Of a stretch of 64,000 nt of DNA, positions 35,172 through 43,510 are shown in pieces. Numbering within the stretch: position 1 is the first letter of the stretch; each line of letters begins with the position of its first letter. The notes beneath the pieces are model-generated. The model saw only the letters and a list, made by a program, of their open reading frames with translations. It was not told where the DNA came from and did no database searches. The position numbers and the translations under genes are program-made. Origin of the DNA: HGM04593 sp045657945 (GTDB lineage Bacteria > Bacteroidota > Bacteroidia > Bacteroidales > Bacteroidaceae); NCBI GenBank assembly GCA_045657945.1, contig JAZOUB010000016.1, forward strand, positions 18,510 to 82,509. Direction: 5' to 3'.

Positions 35172-36335
35172 TCATTTGGCGAGTTCTTCTCTTATTTTTT
35201 TAGTGTCGTCACAAATTTTAGAAATCAAATCATTCTTAGTAATACCATTTGGAATCTTTACCCATTGATATACCCAGCAACTATAAAGGCCATTGACTTT
35301 TTTGCCATTACAATATTTACAATAGCCGTTTTTTTCTTTCATTCCAAATTCTGTGGGATTGAAAGGGTAATTATGCAAAGCCTCTTCTCCAAAAAAATAA
35401 GGATAGTTTCTTCTTAAATACTCAATACCTTTTTCGCTTGGATGATATACACCCTCGTCTTTATTGTAAGCAATCCTTATTCCTATTTCTTTATCGAAAA
35501 ACTCAACAGCATGACGATATTGTTTATCTTGAATTTGAATAAGAACATAATCGTTATCTTTCTTGAACCTGACTTCGATTAATGGAGCATTAGTGTAACT
35601 CCATGCAACAAGTACATTGTTGTTTTCTAAAAGATTGATATCATCAACAATATCTATATTTAACTTTTCTAGGTCGTTCACTAATCCGTTGTAAACGGAT
35701 TGCATGTTTCGTTTGCCACAGACATCGTGAATTCCCAGTTCTTTAAGTTCTTTATAGTTATTACAAAAGAAAACGTCTCGTTTTGTGTTGTCATCTATCA
35801 CTGATTGAAGGTTACATATATATGTGCAATAGTCTTTCAAAAGTTCTTTATGGTAATCAACAGTAATATCTGCTTCTTCAACAACATTAGATAAACAATC
35901 AGACAAATTCTTGTAATTGACAATTTTCCAATTTAGGTCTTTGCTTCCTATGTCGCTGGTTAATTCATGTAACTGCTCATTCATTGTCAAAAGAATAAGT
36001 GCTACATTTTTATCTTTGATGGATCCTTGATATTCATTCAATTGCTTTTGAGTAGGCACACTTTTAACCTTATTTTCTATTACTAATTTCAGTTTTTCAC
36101 CATTAAAAACTGAAATATCGAAATGGTTATATTCTCTTTTAATTATTAACTTATCTGGATTTCCAGCAAACCAGTCATTCTCTTTTTCAGGCAAAAGTTT
36201 ATTTATTAAATTAATAAAGTATGTTGGATACTTTTCACCAAACCATGCGATAAAGTTGCTATGAAACAATTCCTTGTTAGCTAAGGAAAGGTTATATAAT
36301 GGTGATTCTTTTAAATTTTTAATTATATCATTCAT
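35172..36335 (-). CDS. PD-(D/E)XK nuclease-fold protein (PDDEXK_4-like)
   Basis: The N-terminal third of this 387-residue protein fits the PDDEXK_4 family. It starts with NLSLANKELFHSNFIAWF, then the core FDISVFNGEKLKLVIENKVK (Asp, Glu-x-Lys) and a Gln/Tyr helix (TQKQLNEYQGSIKDK). The C-terminal part is unrecognised. Its base composition is more A/T-rich than its neighbours, suggesting separate acquisition. The role is probably defence-related, by the family's usual setting. No shared-type promoter is seen upstream. Confidence 0.75.
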   Translation of the reverse strand: MNDIIKNLKESPLYNLSLANKELFHSNFIAWFGEKYPTYFINLINKLLPEKENDWFAGNPDKLIIKREYNHFDISVFNGEKLKLVIENKVKSVPTQKQLNEYQGSIKDKNVALILLTMNEQLHELTSDIGSKDLNWKIVNYKNLSDCLSNVVEEADITVDYHKELLKDYCTYICNLQSVIDDNTKRDVFFCNNYKELKELGIHDVCGKRNMQSVYNGLVNDLEKLNIDIVDDINLLENNNVLVAWSYTNAPLIEVRFKKDNDYVLIQIQDKQYRHAVEFFDKEIGIRIAYNKDEGVYHPSEKGIEYLRRNYPYFFGEEALHNYPFNPTEFGMKEKNGYCKYCNGKKVNGLYSCWVYQWVKIPNGITKNDLISKICDDTKKIREELAK

Positions 36336-36453
36336 GTTAAAATTTTGGTTTTAATTCTCCTGCCCTATCATAAATTTGATAATGCAAATTGTGTGAGTAA
36401 AGAAAAATCTATTAGTTAAACGTTGTTAAATTAAAAAAGTGCCAATAAAGAAT

Positions 36454-36801
36454 TTAAGGCTTCATTTTGGCATACTTCAGATTGTTTACCACGAATTCGT
36501 ATATCTCCAAATAGGCGTGAGTCCACTCATCGGGTGTAAACCATGTAAAATCATCGTCGGCATCAGTGACAACAATCTGATTTTCATCGTTCAAGCCAAC
36601 GGCACAAATTGTTATAATTTGCTCATTGCCATCCATAACCCTGATGACGCTCTCATCATAGGCTTCATTTTCCTCTTTTATTGCGCAATTGAACCAAATG
36701 TAACGCCCGGTGGGGTTGTTCGACAAAATTTCAATAATCTCGGTCTTTGCAGCCTCTTCAAGTGCTGCATACTGCTTTAAATATTTTTTAGGGTCTTTCA
36801 T
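36454..36801 (-). CDS. 115-residue protein of unknown function
   Basis: This acidic soluble protein begins MKDPKKYLKQYAALEEAAKT, then TGRYIWFNCAIKEENE. It is not recognised. Its start lies in a 21-bp direct repeat (catactgctttaaatattttt at 36768 and 36799), which duplicates the start region. It follows a fragment of the DUF2779 gene. Confidence 0.5.
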   Translation of the reverse strand: MKDPKKYLKQYAALEEAAKTEIIEILSNNPTGRYIWFNCAIKEENEAYDESVIRVMDGNEQIITICAVGLNDENQIVVTDADDDFTWFTPDEWTHAYLEIYEFVVNNLKYAKMKP

Positions 36802-36828
36802 ACTGCTTTAAATATTTTTGTTGGTCTA

Positions 36829-36910
36829 TTATTTTGCCAACTCTTTCAGTTTCTCCCACACGCGCACCATTGCAAGGGTGTCGAGGTGGCAGTATGCAAG
36901 CAGTGCCTCA
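36829..36910 (-). pseudogene. Duplicated 3' end of the DUF2779 gene
   Basis: These ~80 bases are about 90% identical to 38618-38696 and encode the same C-terminus (EALLAYCHLDTLAMVRVWEK, LKELAK, stop). No upstream part of the gene is present. The two copies lie as direct repeats on either side of the 530-residue nuclease-fold gene, which marks that gene as an insertion or the product of unequal recombination. Confidence 0.8.
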
Positions 36911-36921
36911 ATGGATTGGTA

Positions 36922-38514
36922 TTATTGTTTTGTCAGCTTCCGATAGATCTTCAGTTTCTCTTTATAGACCGCGTTGTCACGTTCCGCCTCAAGCAAAATC
37001 TTATATACAGACAATACGAGGTTCTTCCTGCTCCTGAAGAATTCAAGCAAAATGTCTGTATCTCCACACTTTTCTATTAAATTGTGGTCACGGAGAATAG
37101 GTATCTGATTAAGTCTGAGAATTGCATCACCCGAGATATCATTCCTATAGAAGAAATCAGTGTTACCCACCTGCTGATAACCTGTAACATCATCCACCAA
37201 GTCGTCAATTTCTTTGGGCAATGCATTCTCTGTAACTGGGACATCAATAAACACCTGTGTATTACATTGCATCAGTTTCATAAACATATCATTGTCGATG
37301 ACCTTGTCCGAGTGCGCAGGCAGTTTGTCCCATGGAAGATATTTACAAAAGCCATTATGCCGCCAGTGCTTGGGAGAATATATTAAAACGGGACTGGCGC
37401 CATTTTGGTTACCTACCATATTGCAATCTGCTACACGTCTAAGAATGTCAAGCGGTTTATTCATCAGGTTTATTATAACCTGAAGTGCACACTGAAGAGC
37501 CTCTGCTGAATTGAGCAATCTGTCAGCTCTCCCGACGGAATATAACGTTTCTCCCAATTTTGCTTCTACTACCTTGCCGATTAGCCACCTGTTGACATCA
37601 TCTTTTAAAAAGGCTCCTATAAGTTGTTTCTCTTTTGAACCAATTGCCATGATGGAGAGGTCATTCTCCTGTTGCCCTGATTCGGAATCGGACATAGCAG
37701 GCAGTTCAAGACAACTCACATATTCTTTTAACAGGGTACGCTTCTCCGTGTCCAATCCTTCATCAATCAGAAGTGGTTCTATAACGCAGTCAAGGATGTC
37801 CTGATAGCATATATGAATATAGTTTGGACATGTTGGGCGCATTTCCCTGTTCAATCCTACATAATAATCCATATCGCGAATGGACTGGGGTGTCAGATAC
37901 ACAAACAACTGGAAAGGTCTCTCATCCTCGCAATTGCAGCAGGCTTCGAAACAGCGTGTTGTCTGTGAGTCGTGCTCCAGTGTATTAACCTTGTTATCTA
38001 TGAATATTTCCAGTTCGTGGTGTCCTGCAATTGGGGTCAAGAGCTTGAACTTGAGGTATATGTCGATACAATCGTCCTTTTCTGCTCTGTTCTGTGTCTC
38101 GAATTTTGCATACTCCTCCTGATATTTCTTGACAGAAAGTTCGCATTCCGATTCCACCTTTTCAAACATTACAGAATGTGTAAGTATTGCTCTACGGAGA
38201 TGTTCGTTTATCTCCATCACCTTGTCCTCTTTTCCGGCTCTGTAAAGAATAATGTCAAGGAAATGCAGTAAAGTAGATTCGTGGGAGTCGCCTTTAAAGA
38301 AGCTGCCCGACAACAACTCGGCAATAAAGCGGCTATGCATGCTCTCGTTTCTTGCCTTCGATATTATTTCAGGAGTGTTTTTCTTATCTAAGTAATCCAA
38401 GAATTCTGCATTCTTGACAATGTTTCTGTTGAAGATTGTCAGAAGCTGCTCGGCAGACAATTTCTTTTCATTATCCTTTCTGCCGGTTTCATAATTGAAA
38501 AAGTAAATGCTCAT
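36922..38514 (-). CDS. Large PD-(D/E)XK nuclease-fold protein
   Basis: This 530-residue protein has a PDDEXK_4-type domain: RNESMHSRFIAELL near residue 54, then DDCIDIYLKF, HHELEIFIDNKVNTLEHDSQ (Glu-x-Asp-Asn-Lys), and TTRCFEAC. A C-terminal domain of about 250 residues is unrecognised. The family is common in defence islands. It has its own standard promoter (38539-38568) rather than the shared block, and sits between duplicated ends of the DUF2779 gene. Confidence 0.75.
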   Translation of the reverse strand: MSIYFFNYETGRKDNEKKLSAEQLLTIFNRNIVKNAEFLDYLDKKNTPEIISKARNESMHSRFIAELLSGSFFKGDSHESTLLHFLDIILYRAGKEDKVMEINEHLRRAILTHSVMFEKVESECELSVKKYQEEYAKFETQNRAEKDDCIDIYLKFKLLTPIAGHHELEIFIDNKVNTLEHDSQTTRCFEACCNCEDERPFQLFVYLTPQSIRDMDYYVGLNREMRPTCPNYIHICYQDILDCVIEPLLIDEGLDTEKRTLLKEYVSCLELPAMSDSESGQQENDLSIMAIGSKEKQLIGAFLKDDVNRWLIGKVVEAKLGETLYSVGRADRLLNSAEALQCALQVIINLMNKPLDILRRVADCNMVGNQNGASPVLIYSPKHWRHNGFCKYLPWDKLPAHSDKVIDNDMFMKLMQCNTQVFIDVPVTENALPKEIDDLVDDVTGYQQVGNTDFFYRNDISGDAILRLNQIPILRDHNLIEKCGDTDILLEFFRSRKNLVLSVYKILLEAERDNAVYKEKLKIYRKLTKQ

Positions 38515-38538
38515 ATGCTCTCAATTGGATTTTGTTAT

Positions 38539-38568
38539 CAAAAATATTGTTATATTTCGTGTTGTCAA
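38539..38568 (-). promoter_or_regulatory. Standard promoter of the 530-residue nuclease-fold gene
   Basis: Minus strand: TTG (38568-38566), 19 nt, TATTTTTG (38546-38539), 25 bp before the ATG at 38514. Confidence 0.7.
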
Positions 38569-38614
38569 TATGTAAATTACGAGAAGAAACAAAATTTTCT
38601 CCATTCTTTACTTT

Positions 38615-40171
38615 TTATTTAGCCAATTCTTTAAGTTTCTCCCACACGCGCACCATTGCAAGGGTGTCGAGGTGGCAGTAGGCAAGCAATGCTTCGCGTG
38701 CTTCGGCTGCCTTTTGGGGTTCCATATCCTTTATCTGTGGGAATATTGTCATGGCGTGTCCACCATTCTGTACCAATGGGTTGAGGTTGTGGTAGTTCAG
38801 CTCTTCGTCACCAGGGAACAGTGCCGGCAGCACGCTCTTTATGCTAAACGAACCACCCATAGCCGGTATGTAGCAGTGTCCCTCGCGGAACGGCACAAGC
38901 AGGTCTATGATGTTTTCTCTGATGTTCGTAAGGTGCGTGGCAAGGTCGGGGAATGCTTCTGCCATCTCCTTGATGCGTGTCTTTTCAAAAGCGTCGTTGT
39001 ATGCCATGGTGCATACATTCATTGGAATGTCGCGACACAGAGCCTCGGCCAATGCACGGCGTGGGTCGGTGCCGTCGCTTGGTGCAAGGAATGCCTTGTG
39101 CTTGAGTTCTCCGCCTTCGTTCTCAATATAGTGTAACGAGTACTGGAAACACACTTGCATATATGGTCGTGTGCCGTCCCATTGTGGCAGGGTCTGCTGC
39201 ATACTCTCAAAGTCAAGGAAATATAGCGGATAGGTTATCTTGCCAAGAAAATCCTTTATGCCCGCTTTGTTTATGTAGTTGCTGTCATTCAGTGTGCAAT
39301 CGACCTGCATGCGTTGCTTGTCGTTGAGTTTTTCCCCTTTTACATCCTCGAACGATACAATGCCTTTGTCAAAGTATTCGAATTTCTTTTTTGCACTCAT
39401 GCGATAGAGGTCGAATACCGTAGCTTTGTCATTCTCAAGGTCAAGACCTGCCTGTCGTGTGCAGTATTTCCAGAATTCGCACTGATAGGGGCTGGTACAA
39501 TGAACACCGATATTTTTGTGCAGTTCATTCTCTTCTCCCAAAACAGCATGTGCCAATGATGTATTGTTCGCTACTTTGGCATACTCATTGGCAACAAGTT
39601 CTTTCAAATCGATTATGTTGAACAGTTGCTGTATATCAATCTCTCCATCACGCACATAGTCGCTGTTAAGCGTTACAAGGTATGTGCCGGTAATGTTTGC
39701 TCCGCATTTCTCGAGCACCCACTTTTGGTAGGCAATATCGGTAGCATACTTTACGAATTTATCGGGGTCGTTAATCTCGTCGCCAATGTGGCTTGTGCTG
39801 CTTTTTACCTCGTATATAGCCCACCCGCAGGGTGTGCGACGCAGGATATCCACAGCGCAGTAGTTACTCTGATTGCCATTGCCGTAGCTGAACGATGCTT
39901 CGCAGATTACATCGCATGAACTATCGTTCATCAGCTCGCGTGTCTTTTCAATCATTGCTGTAAGGTCGAGCCTGTCGCCGTTCATTGTGGTAACCTCTAC
40001 AAAATCACCGAACAATCCCATGGCAAGGTCTCCAATGATATTACCCTCGGCAAAGCGTGCTTCCACGCTTGCATCAACTGTTGCCACCTCGGGTTTATTC
40101 TTGCCCAGCCACAACGCCTTGGGGCATTGGCAGAACTTTGTGTATTTCGATTTTGAAAGTGCTGTTTTCAT
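38615..40171 (-). CDS. DUF2779 protein (Cas4-like plus DEDD-like nuclease domains)
   Basis: The start is the ATG at 40171 (MKTALSKSKYTKFCQCPKAL), giving 518 residues. The N-terminal half resembles Cas4/RecB-like nucleases: the Cys near the start, DILRRTPCGWAIYEVKSS as the core, and a late Cys group (CEFWKYCTRQAG). The C-terminal DUF2779 domain has DEDD-exonuclease features (YFLDFESMQQTLPQWDG, TMAYNDAFEKTRI, YCHLDTLAM). The combination suggests DNA or RNA processing. It lies just downstream of the reverse transcriptase, with a weak version of the shared promoter at 40199. Confidence 0.8.
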   Translation of the reverse strand: MKTALSKSKYTKFCQCPKALWLGKNKPEVATVDASVEARFAEGNIIGDLAMGLFGDFVEVTTMNGDRLDLTAMIEKTRELMNDSSCDVICEASFSYGNGNQSNYCAVDILRRTPCGWAIYEVKSSTSHIGDEINDPDKFVKYATDIAYQKWVLEKCGANITGTYLVTLNSDYVRDGEIDIQQLFNIIDLKELVANEYAKVANNTSLAHAVLGEENELHKNIGVHCTSPYQCEFWKYCTRQAGLDLENDKATVFDLYRMSAKKKFEYFDKGIVSFEDVKGEKLNDKQRMQVDCTLNDSNYINKAGIKDFLGKITYPLYFLDFESMQQTLPQWDGTRPYMQVCFQYSLHYIENEGGELKHKAFLAPSDGTDPRRALAEALCRDIPMNVCTMAYNDAFEKTRIKEMAEAFPDLATHLTNIRENIIDLLVPFREGHCYIPAMGGSFSIKSVLPALFPGDEELNYHNLNPLVQNGGHAMTIFPQIKDMEPQKAAEAREALLAYCHLDTLAMVRVWEKLKELAK

Positions 40172-40198
40172 ATAATAGATATGTTTGTTATTCATTTG

Positions 40199-40230
40199 CT
40201 AATGTATGGATTTTAAGTGAAAAAATCAAA
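40199..40230 (-). promoter_or_regulatory. Divergent member of the shared promoter (DUF2779 gene)
   Basis: Minus strand: TTTG, exactly 20 nt, TACATTAG, the same frame and -7 box as site 8, but the spacer lacks the conserved GTTTC. It lies between the RT stop and the DUF2779 start. Confidence 0.5.
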
Positions 40231-40240
40231 AAAAAAGCAT

Positions 40241-41458
40241 TCAAGGTTTCGCTTCGTTTTTTATCCATTTGTACCATTCGTTTACAAGACTACGATAACC
40301 GAGAGCCTTCATCTGCGCATAACGGTAGTTGAAGCGTGCCTTTGTATGGGTTTCGCTTGCGGTATATCGCAGACACTCCTGCATATACGCATCCAGCTCC
40401 TTAAGACTCTTGTCGGTGTTTATCAACGGAAAATACCAACGGCTCCAGTTTGTTTCGTTGGGATCATCACTGTCGTAGAGTTTTTTATTGAAGCGTTTTA
40501 TAAAGGCTCGCACCGCCATATTATCCTCCTTGCCTTTTCTGTTTTTCCAACGTATGAGTGTACTTGCCTTTCGACGCATCTTGCCCTTCAGTTTCTCTTT
40601 TGATATATGACTTATGTCAATTATTCCGTTGCAGTAGCTGAACCCAAGAAAGGTCCATTCTTCACCCGGTTGGGTATATACCTCCTTCTCTTGGTTCACA
40701 TCCAGTTTATATTCGCTTATATACTCAAGAATTATCGCCTTTGCATCTTCAAGCCTCTCTTTTTCCTTGGCAAAAACAATTATGTCGTCCGAGTAACGGC
40801 AATAGATGATATCGTTACGGTTGTCGAAACATTTGTCAAGCTCCGTCAGGTACAGGTTCGAGAGGAACACGGCAATAGGTGTTCCTGCCATTACACCCTT
40901 GGGCTCTTCGATAATGCTGTTGCCACTCTTGACAAATGGGCTTCGCAATAGCTCCTCCACGAATGCGTAAAGTTCCTTGTCATTCTCCAATACCGTGTCA
41001 AGAATGTCGAGCATACGCTTCACATCTATAGAGTTGAAATAGTTGCTTATATCAATCTTGTAGGAATAATAGTTATCGATGCCGTGTGTACGAGTAATTT
41101 TTCTTATAGCCTTTTTTACACCGCTATTTACCCTGAACGAGTAGAGGTTGGGCGAGAACAGATAGTCGTACTCCCTGACAAGCAGGTGAGTCAGCAATTT
41201 TAATATTAGATTTTCATTCCTCTTGAATGTATAGACAACACGTTTCTTCTGCTTGCCAATCTTGCTTATCTCTTTCTTCACCGGCACAGAAAAAGAGTCA
41301 CCGGCAAGCACTCTGTCAACCACCGGGCGGTAACTCTCCTTTTCGATAAAACACTTCAGTTCAAGGCTTTCGGCAAGCGACAGATGACCATCGTTCAGTT
41401 TGCATTCATAGAATGCATTCCAAGTCTCTTTTTGTGCTATTCTGTGCAGTATCGACAT
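40241..41458 (-). CDS. Stand-alone reverse transcriptase (retron/DRT-like)
   Basis: The start is the ATG at 41458 (MSILHRIAQKETWNAFYECK), giving 405 residues. Reverse-transcriptase motifs are clear: motif A YKIDISNYFNSID (about 133-145), motif B PKGVMAGTPIAVFLSNLYL (about 186-204), the catalytic CRYSDDIIVF (YSDD at 222-225) and FLGFSYCNG. There is no group II maturase or endonuclease domain, and the retron hallmarks NAXXH and VTG are not seen. This points to an unassigned or DRT-type defence RT. A structured ncRNA candidate lies directly upstream. An in-frame extension to 41587 would run through that RNA and is rejected. Confidence 0.85.
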   Translation of the reverse strand: MSILHRIAQKETWNAFYECKLNDGHLSLAESLELKCFIEKESYRPVVDRVLAGDSFSVPVKKEISKIGKQKKRVVYTFKRNENLILKLLTHLLVREYDYLFSPNLYSFRVNSGVKKAIRKITRTHGIDNYYSYKIDISNYFNSIDVKRMLDILDTVLENDKELYAFVEELLRSPFVKSGNSIIEEPKGVMAGTPIAVFLSNLYLTELDKCFDNRNDIIYCRYSDDIIVFAKEKERLEDAKAIILEYISEYKLDVNQEKEVYTQPGEEWTFLGFSYCNGIIDISHISKEKLKGKMRRKASTLIRWKNRKGKEDNMAVRAFIKRFNKKLYDSDDPNETNWSRWYFPLINTDKSLKELDAYMQECLRYTASETHTKARFNYRYAQMKALGYRSLVNEWYKWIKNEAKP

Positions 41459-41472
41459 AGAGTATATAAAAA

Positions 41473-41647
41473 AGAAAGAGGAGAAAATTCTTTGAACAAC
41501 GTTCAAGGAGCCTGAATAGGCCAGGAATGGCCATGACGGCCTATGCAGGATTCGACACCGAACCTTACCCACGCCGGCTACCTGCAAAGTCTTTTAATGT
41601 GGCGGGGCTGTGTTCGCAGCAGGTGCTTAATGCATTCTCCTCTTTCT
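41473..41647 (-). ncRNA. Structured RNA candidate upstream of the reverse transcriptase
   Basis: The 175-bp segment is bounded by a perfect 13-bp inverted repeat (41635-41647 with 41473-41485), like the a1/a2 ends of retron RNAs. Inside are a long hairpin at 41511-41549 (cctg-aa-taggcc / ggccta-tg-cagg), a small hairpin at 41490-41508, and a stem pairing 41580-41585 with 41619-41624. It ends 14 bp before the RT start. A promoter-like pair at 41646-41676 would place the 5' end at the outer repeat. It has no coding frame of its own and is more G/C-rich than its flanks. Confidence 0.6.
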
Positions 41648-41676
41648 ATGATATTATTTATCGTTTATTATTCAAA
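41646..41676 (-). promoter_or_regulatory. Promoter candidate for the ncRNA-RT transcript
   Basis: Minus strand: TTTG (41676-41673), 19 nt, TATCATAG (41653-41646), lying over the end of the 110-residue gene. The -7 box is imperfect, but the spacing puts the start of transcription at the ncRNA's outer stem. Confidence 0.45.
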
Positions 41677-42000
41677 AGGCCAGGGAATATCCTCGACATC
41701 CTCGTCAACCTCAATCTCTGTTCCGTCGAAGCATTGCAGAAACGCTTCGTATATATCCACAATATCGTCGCACTCAAAGCGTAGCACCACGCATTGCGGG
41801 TCTTCGGTGTTCATACCAATAAGCAGCCCCCGGTGCGACGCATCGCCAACAAGCACCTGCATTACAAGTCTCAACGGAATGTTCATGCAACTCTCGTCTG
41901 CTGTGTTACAGCCTGCGTGCTGTGCTATGGTAACGACACTCTTTTTAATCGCATCCAGCTGCAGGCTACTGCCGTGTATATATATGTCGCTTTTTGTCAT
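41668..42000 (-). CDS. 110-residue protein of unknown function
   Basis: I start at the ATG at 42000 (MTKSDIYIHGSSLQLDAIKK). The protein is soluble with a very acidic end (GTEIEVDEDVEDIPWPFE). Not recognised. It lies directly upstream of the RT's RNA candidate and could be an accessory gene or just a neighbour. Confidence 0.55.
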   Translation of the reverse strand: MTKSDIYIHGSSLQLDAIKKSVVTIAQHAGCNTADESCMNIPLRLVMQVLVGDASHRGLLIGMNTEDPQCVVLRFECDDIVDIYEAFLQCFDGTEIEVDEDVEDIPWPFE

Positions 42001-42007
42001 AAGTGTG

Positions 42008-42148
42008 TTATTCCTGTTTTTCCATTGCCTCGTTGTCGCCATTGTGTATCTGCCCGGCAAGTTCAATTTCCTCTTCGCGTGTAAGCAGTTCTACGTGTCC
42101 AATCTCGCACAGATATTCATCTCAATTTCCTATATTCAATGTGTTCAT
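42008..42148 (-). pseudogene. Sigma-70 region 1.2-like fragment with in-frame TGA
   Basis: From the ATG at 42148 the frame reads eight codons, a TGA at 42122-42124, then in the same frame DEYLCEIGHVELLTREEEIE, LAGQIHNGDNEAMEKQE and TAA. The second part is close to region 1.2 of primary sigma factors (YLxEIGxVxLLTxEEExELA). It is cut off before region 2. Either it is a broken small gene, or the TGA is read through. Confidence 0.65.
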
Positions 42149-42195
42149 AGTATTTCTATATTATGATTCTGTTCTTAAAATCAGACTGTTTGGAG

Positions 42196-42912
42196 TCAGT
42201 GCCCACATGTTCGTGCATCCTTTATGATATCAAAGATTGTGGTTTTATCTTCGAGTATTCCATATACGCACTTCTCGGCAAGGTCTATCATTGTGTCGTC
42301 AGCCTCTTTCCACTCGCCATCACCATTCATCATTATGCAGTATTCGCTTATTTCGGGCGCACCGTCTTTCCATTCGTTCTTGTAGCATATAAGTTCAACC
42401 TGTGGCAACTGTTTGCTTATGTGCTGTAAAACGCTGTTGCATTTCTCCGTTTCACTTATGCGGTCATACTTCCAATCCAATGAGCATTCCGCTTCGTTAT
42501 GTGAAACCTCAAACCCATATTGTGCTATGTAATCGATGTAGGCAAGCAACTCCTTGAAATATTCTCCTTCACACTGTATGTACATGCACCAAGGCTCATA
42601 ATCAACGAGTACACCGTTTTTTGAAATCTTATCCCATTGGTATTCGGCACCGTCACCGTTGACATAGAAATGCAGTTTCATTTCAGGGAAGTGTGCTACC
42701 ACCTTTTCAACAAGTTCCTCGAATTTCTCGGCATTGTCGGGGCGTGTAGTTCCATAATTGACACCAAGGTCACAAAAACACAACCCGCCCCATTTACACT
42801 CATCTGCCATTGGAAATTTGTATGCGTTGTTCAACTCCTTTGCGTATGCCTTTATTTTCCCGGCATCGCTTTCATTGCTTGCATTCAAACCTAATTCCCA
42901 AAAAACTCCCAT
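42196..42912 (-). CDS. 238-residue protein of unknown function
   Basis: This soluble acidic protein is rich in Cys, Trp and Tyr (start MGVFWELGLNASNESDAGKI, then MKLHFYVNGDGAEYQWDKIS). The shared-promoter site 4 lies 29 bp upstream. I do not recognise the family. Confidence 0.6.
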   Translation of the reverse strand: MGVFWELGLNASNESDAGKIKAYAKELNNAYKFPMADECKWGGLCFCDLGVNYGTTRPDNAEKFEELVEKVVAHFPEMKLHFYVNGDGAEYQWDKISKNGVLVDYEPWCMYIQCEGEYFKELLAYIDYIAQYGFEVSHNEAECSLDWKYDRISETEKCNSVLQHISKQLPQVELICYKNEWKDGAPEISEYCIMMNGDGEWKEADDTMIDLAEKCVYGILEDKTTIFDIIKDARTCGH

Positions 42913-42940
42913 AATAATTGCGATTTGTTATATTTCATTG

Positions 42941-42974
42941 CTAATATAGAAACATTTGTGCAGAAATTCAAAAA
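42941..42974 (-). promoter_or_regulatory. Shared island promoter, site 4
   Basis: Minus strand: TTTGAATTTCTGCACAAATGTTTC then TATATTAG, 29 bp before the ATG at 42912. It belongs to the GCACAAATG spacer subtype with sites 6 and 8. Confidence 0.7.
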
Positions 42975-43007
42975 GAAAAGACGGTAATTACAATAATTGT
43001 AACCTTG

Positions 43008-43478
43008 TCATTTACTGTTCTCTGCCGGCAACAGCTTGGCAAACACGCTTTCCCAATCGGGATAACGCTCCGAGCCGAAGAGGATAAGGTTATCCCCGAA
43101 CTCGCTTGCTCCGTTTGCCGTGCGGTCGTCAATGAGGAAATCCCTGTCGCCATGGCTCAACAGGCCCTTGCAGTGTGTCATTACTATGCGTTTGTGGAAA
43201 ACGTCGTTCAAGTACCTGGTAACCCACGCAACCTTATCGGCCCACGCCGAGGGGTTTTTCCAAGGAGCTGTGGTAAGGATATATACATCGTAATGCTCTT
43301 TTAGTTTGTGTACGGCTTCAATGCCACCTTTCTTTGGCTCCATAAGCCCGAATATCCCCGGCACATTGTCGAGGTTGCCTTCATACTCTTTCTTCACATC
43401 CTCACTCAGCTTGTCAATTCCCGACTGAAAATCGACCAGCACCCCGTCCATATCAAAGTACAATCTGCGTTTTTCCAT
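43008..43478 (-). CDS. 5'(3')-deoxyribonucleotidase-like HAD phosphatase
   Basis: This 156-residue HAD-family protein has motif I FDMDGVLVDFQSG (two catalytic Asp), motif II ILTTAPW and motif IV FLIDDRTANGAS, as in NT5C-type nucleotidases. It would remove phosphate from (deoxy)nucleoside monophosphates. In an island with an RT and restriction genes, nucleotide depletion is a possible defence role, but this is inference. Promoter site 5 is 125 bp upstream. Confidence 0.85.
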   Translation of the reverse strand: MEKRRLYFDMDGVLVDFQSGIDKLSEDVKKEYEGNLDNVPGIFGLMEPKKGGIEAVHKLKEHYDVYILTTAPWKNPSAWADKVAWVTRYLNDVFHKRIVMTHCKGLLSHGDRDFLIDDRTANGASEFGDNLILFGSERYPDWESVFAKLLPAENSK

Positions 43479-43510
43479 ATCTCGTTTGTCTTAAATTTGG
43501 TAATAAATAT

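Noticed and set aside
41473..41647. Group II intron upstream of or around the RT
   Set aside because: The RT ends without maturase or endonuclease domains, and no domain V-like hairpin (AGC...AY, with two-base bulge) is seen after it.
41543..42166. Plus-strand ORF of 207 codons across the RT leader
   Set aside because: It runs antisense through the ncRNA candidate, the 110-residue gene and the sigma fragment; low-complexity translation without motifs.
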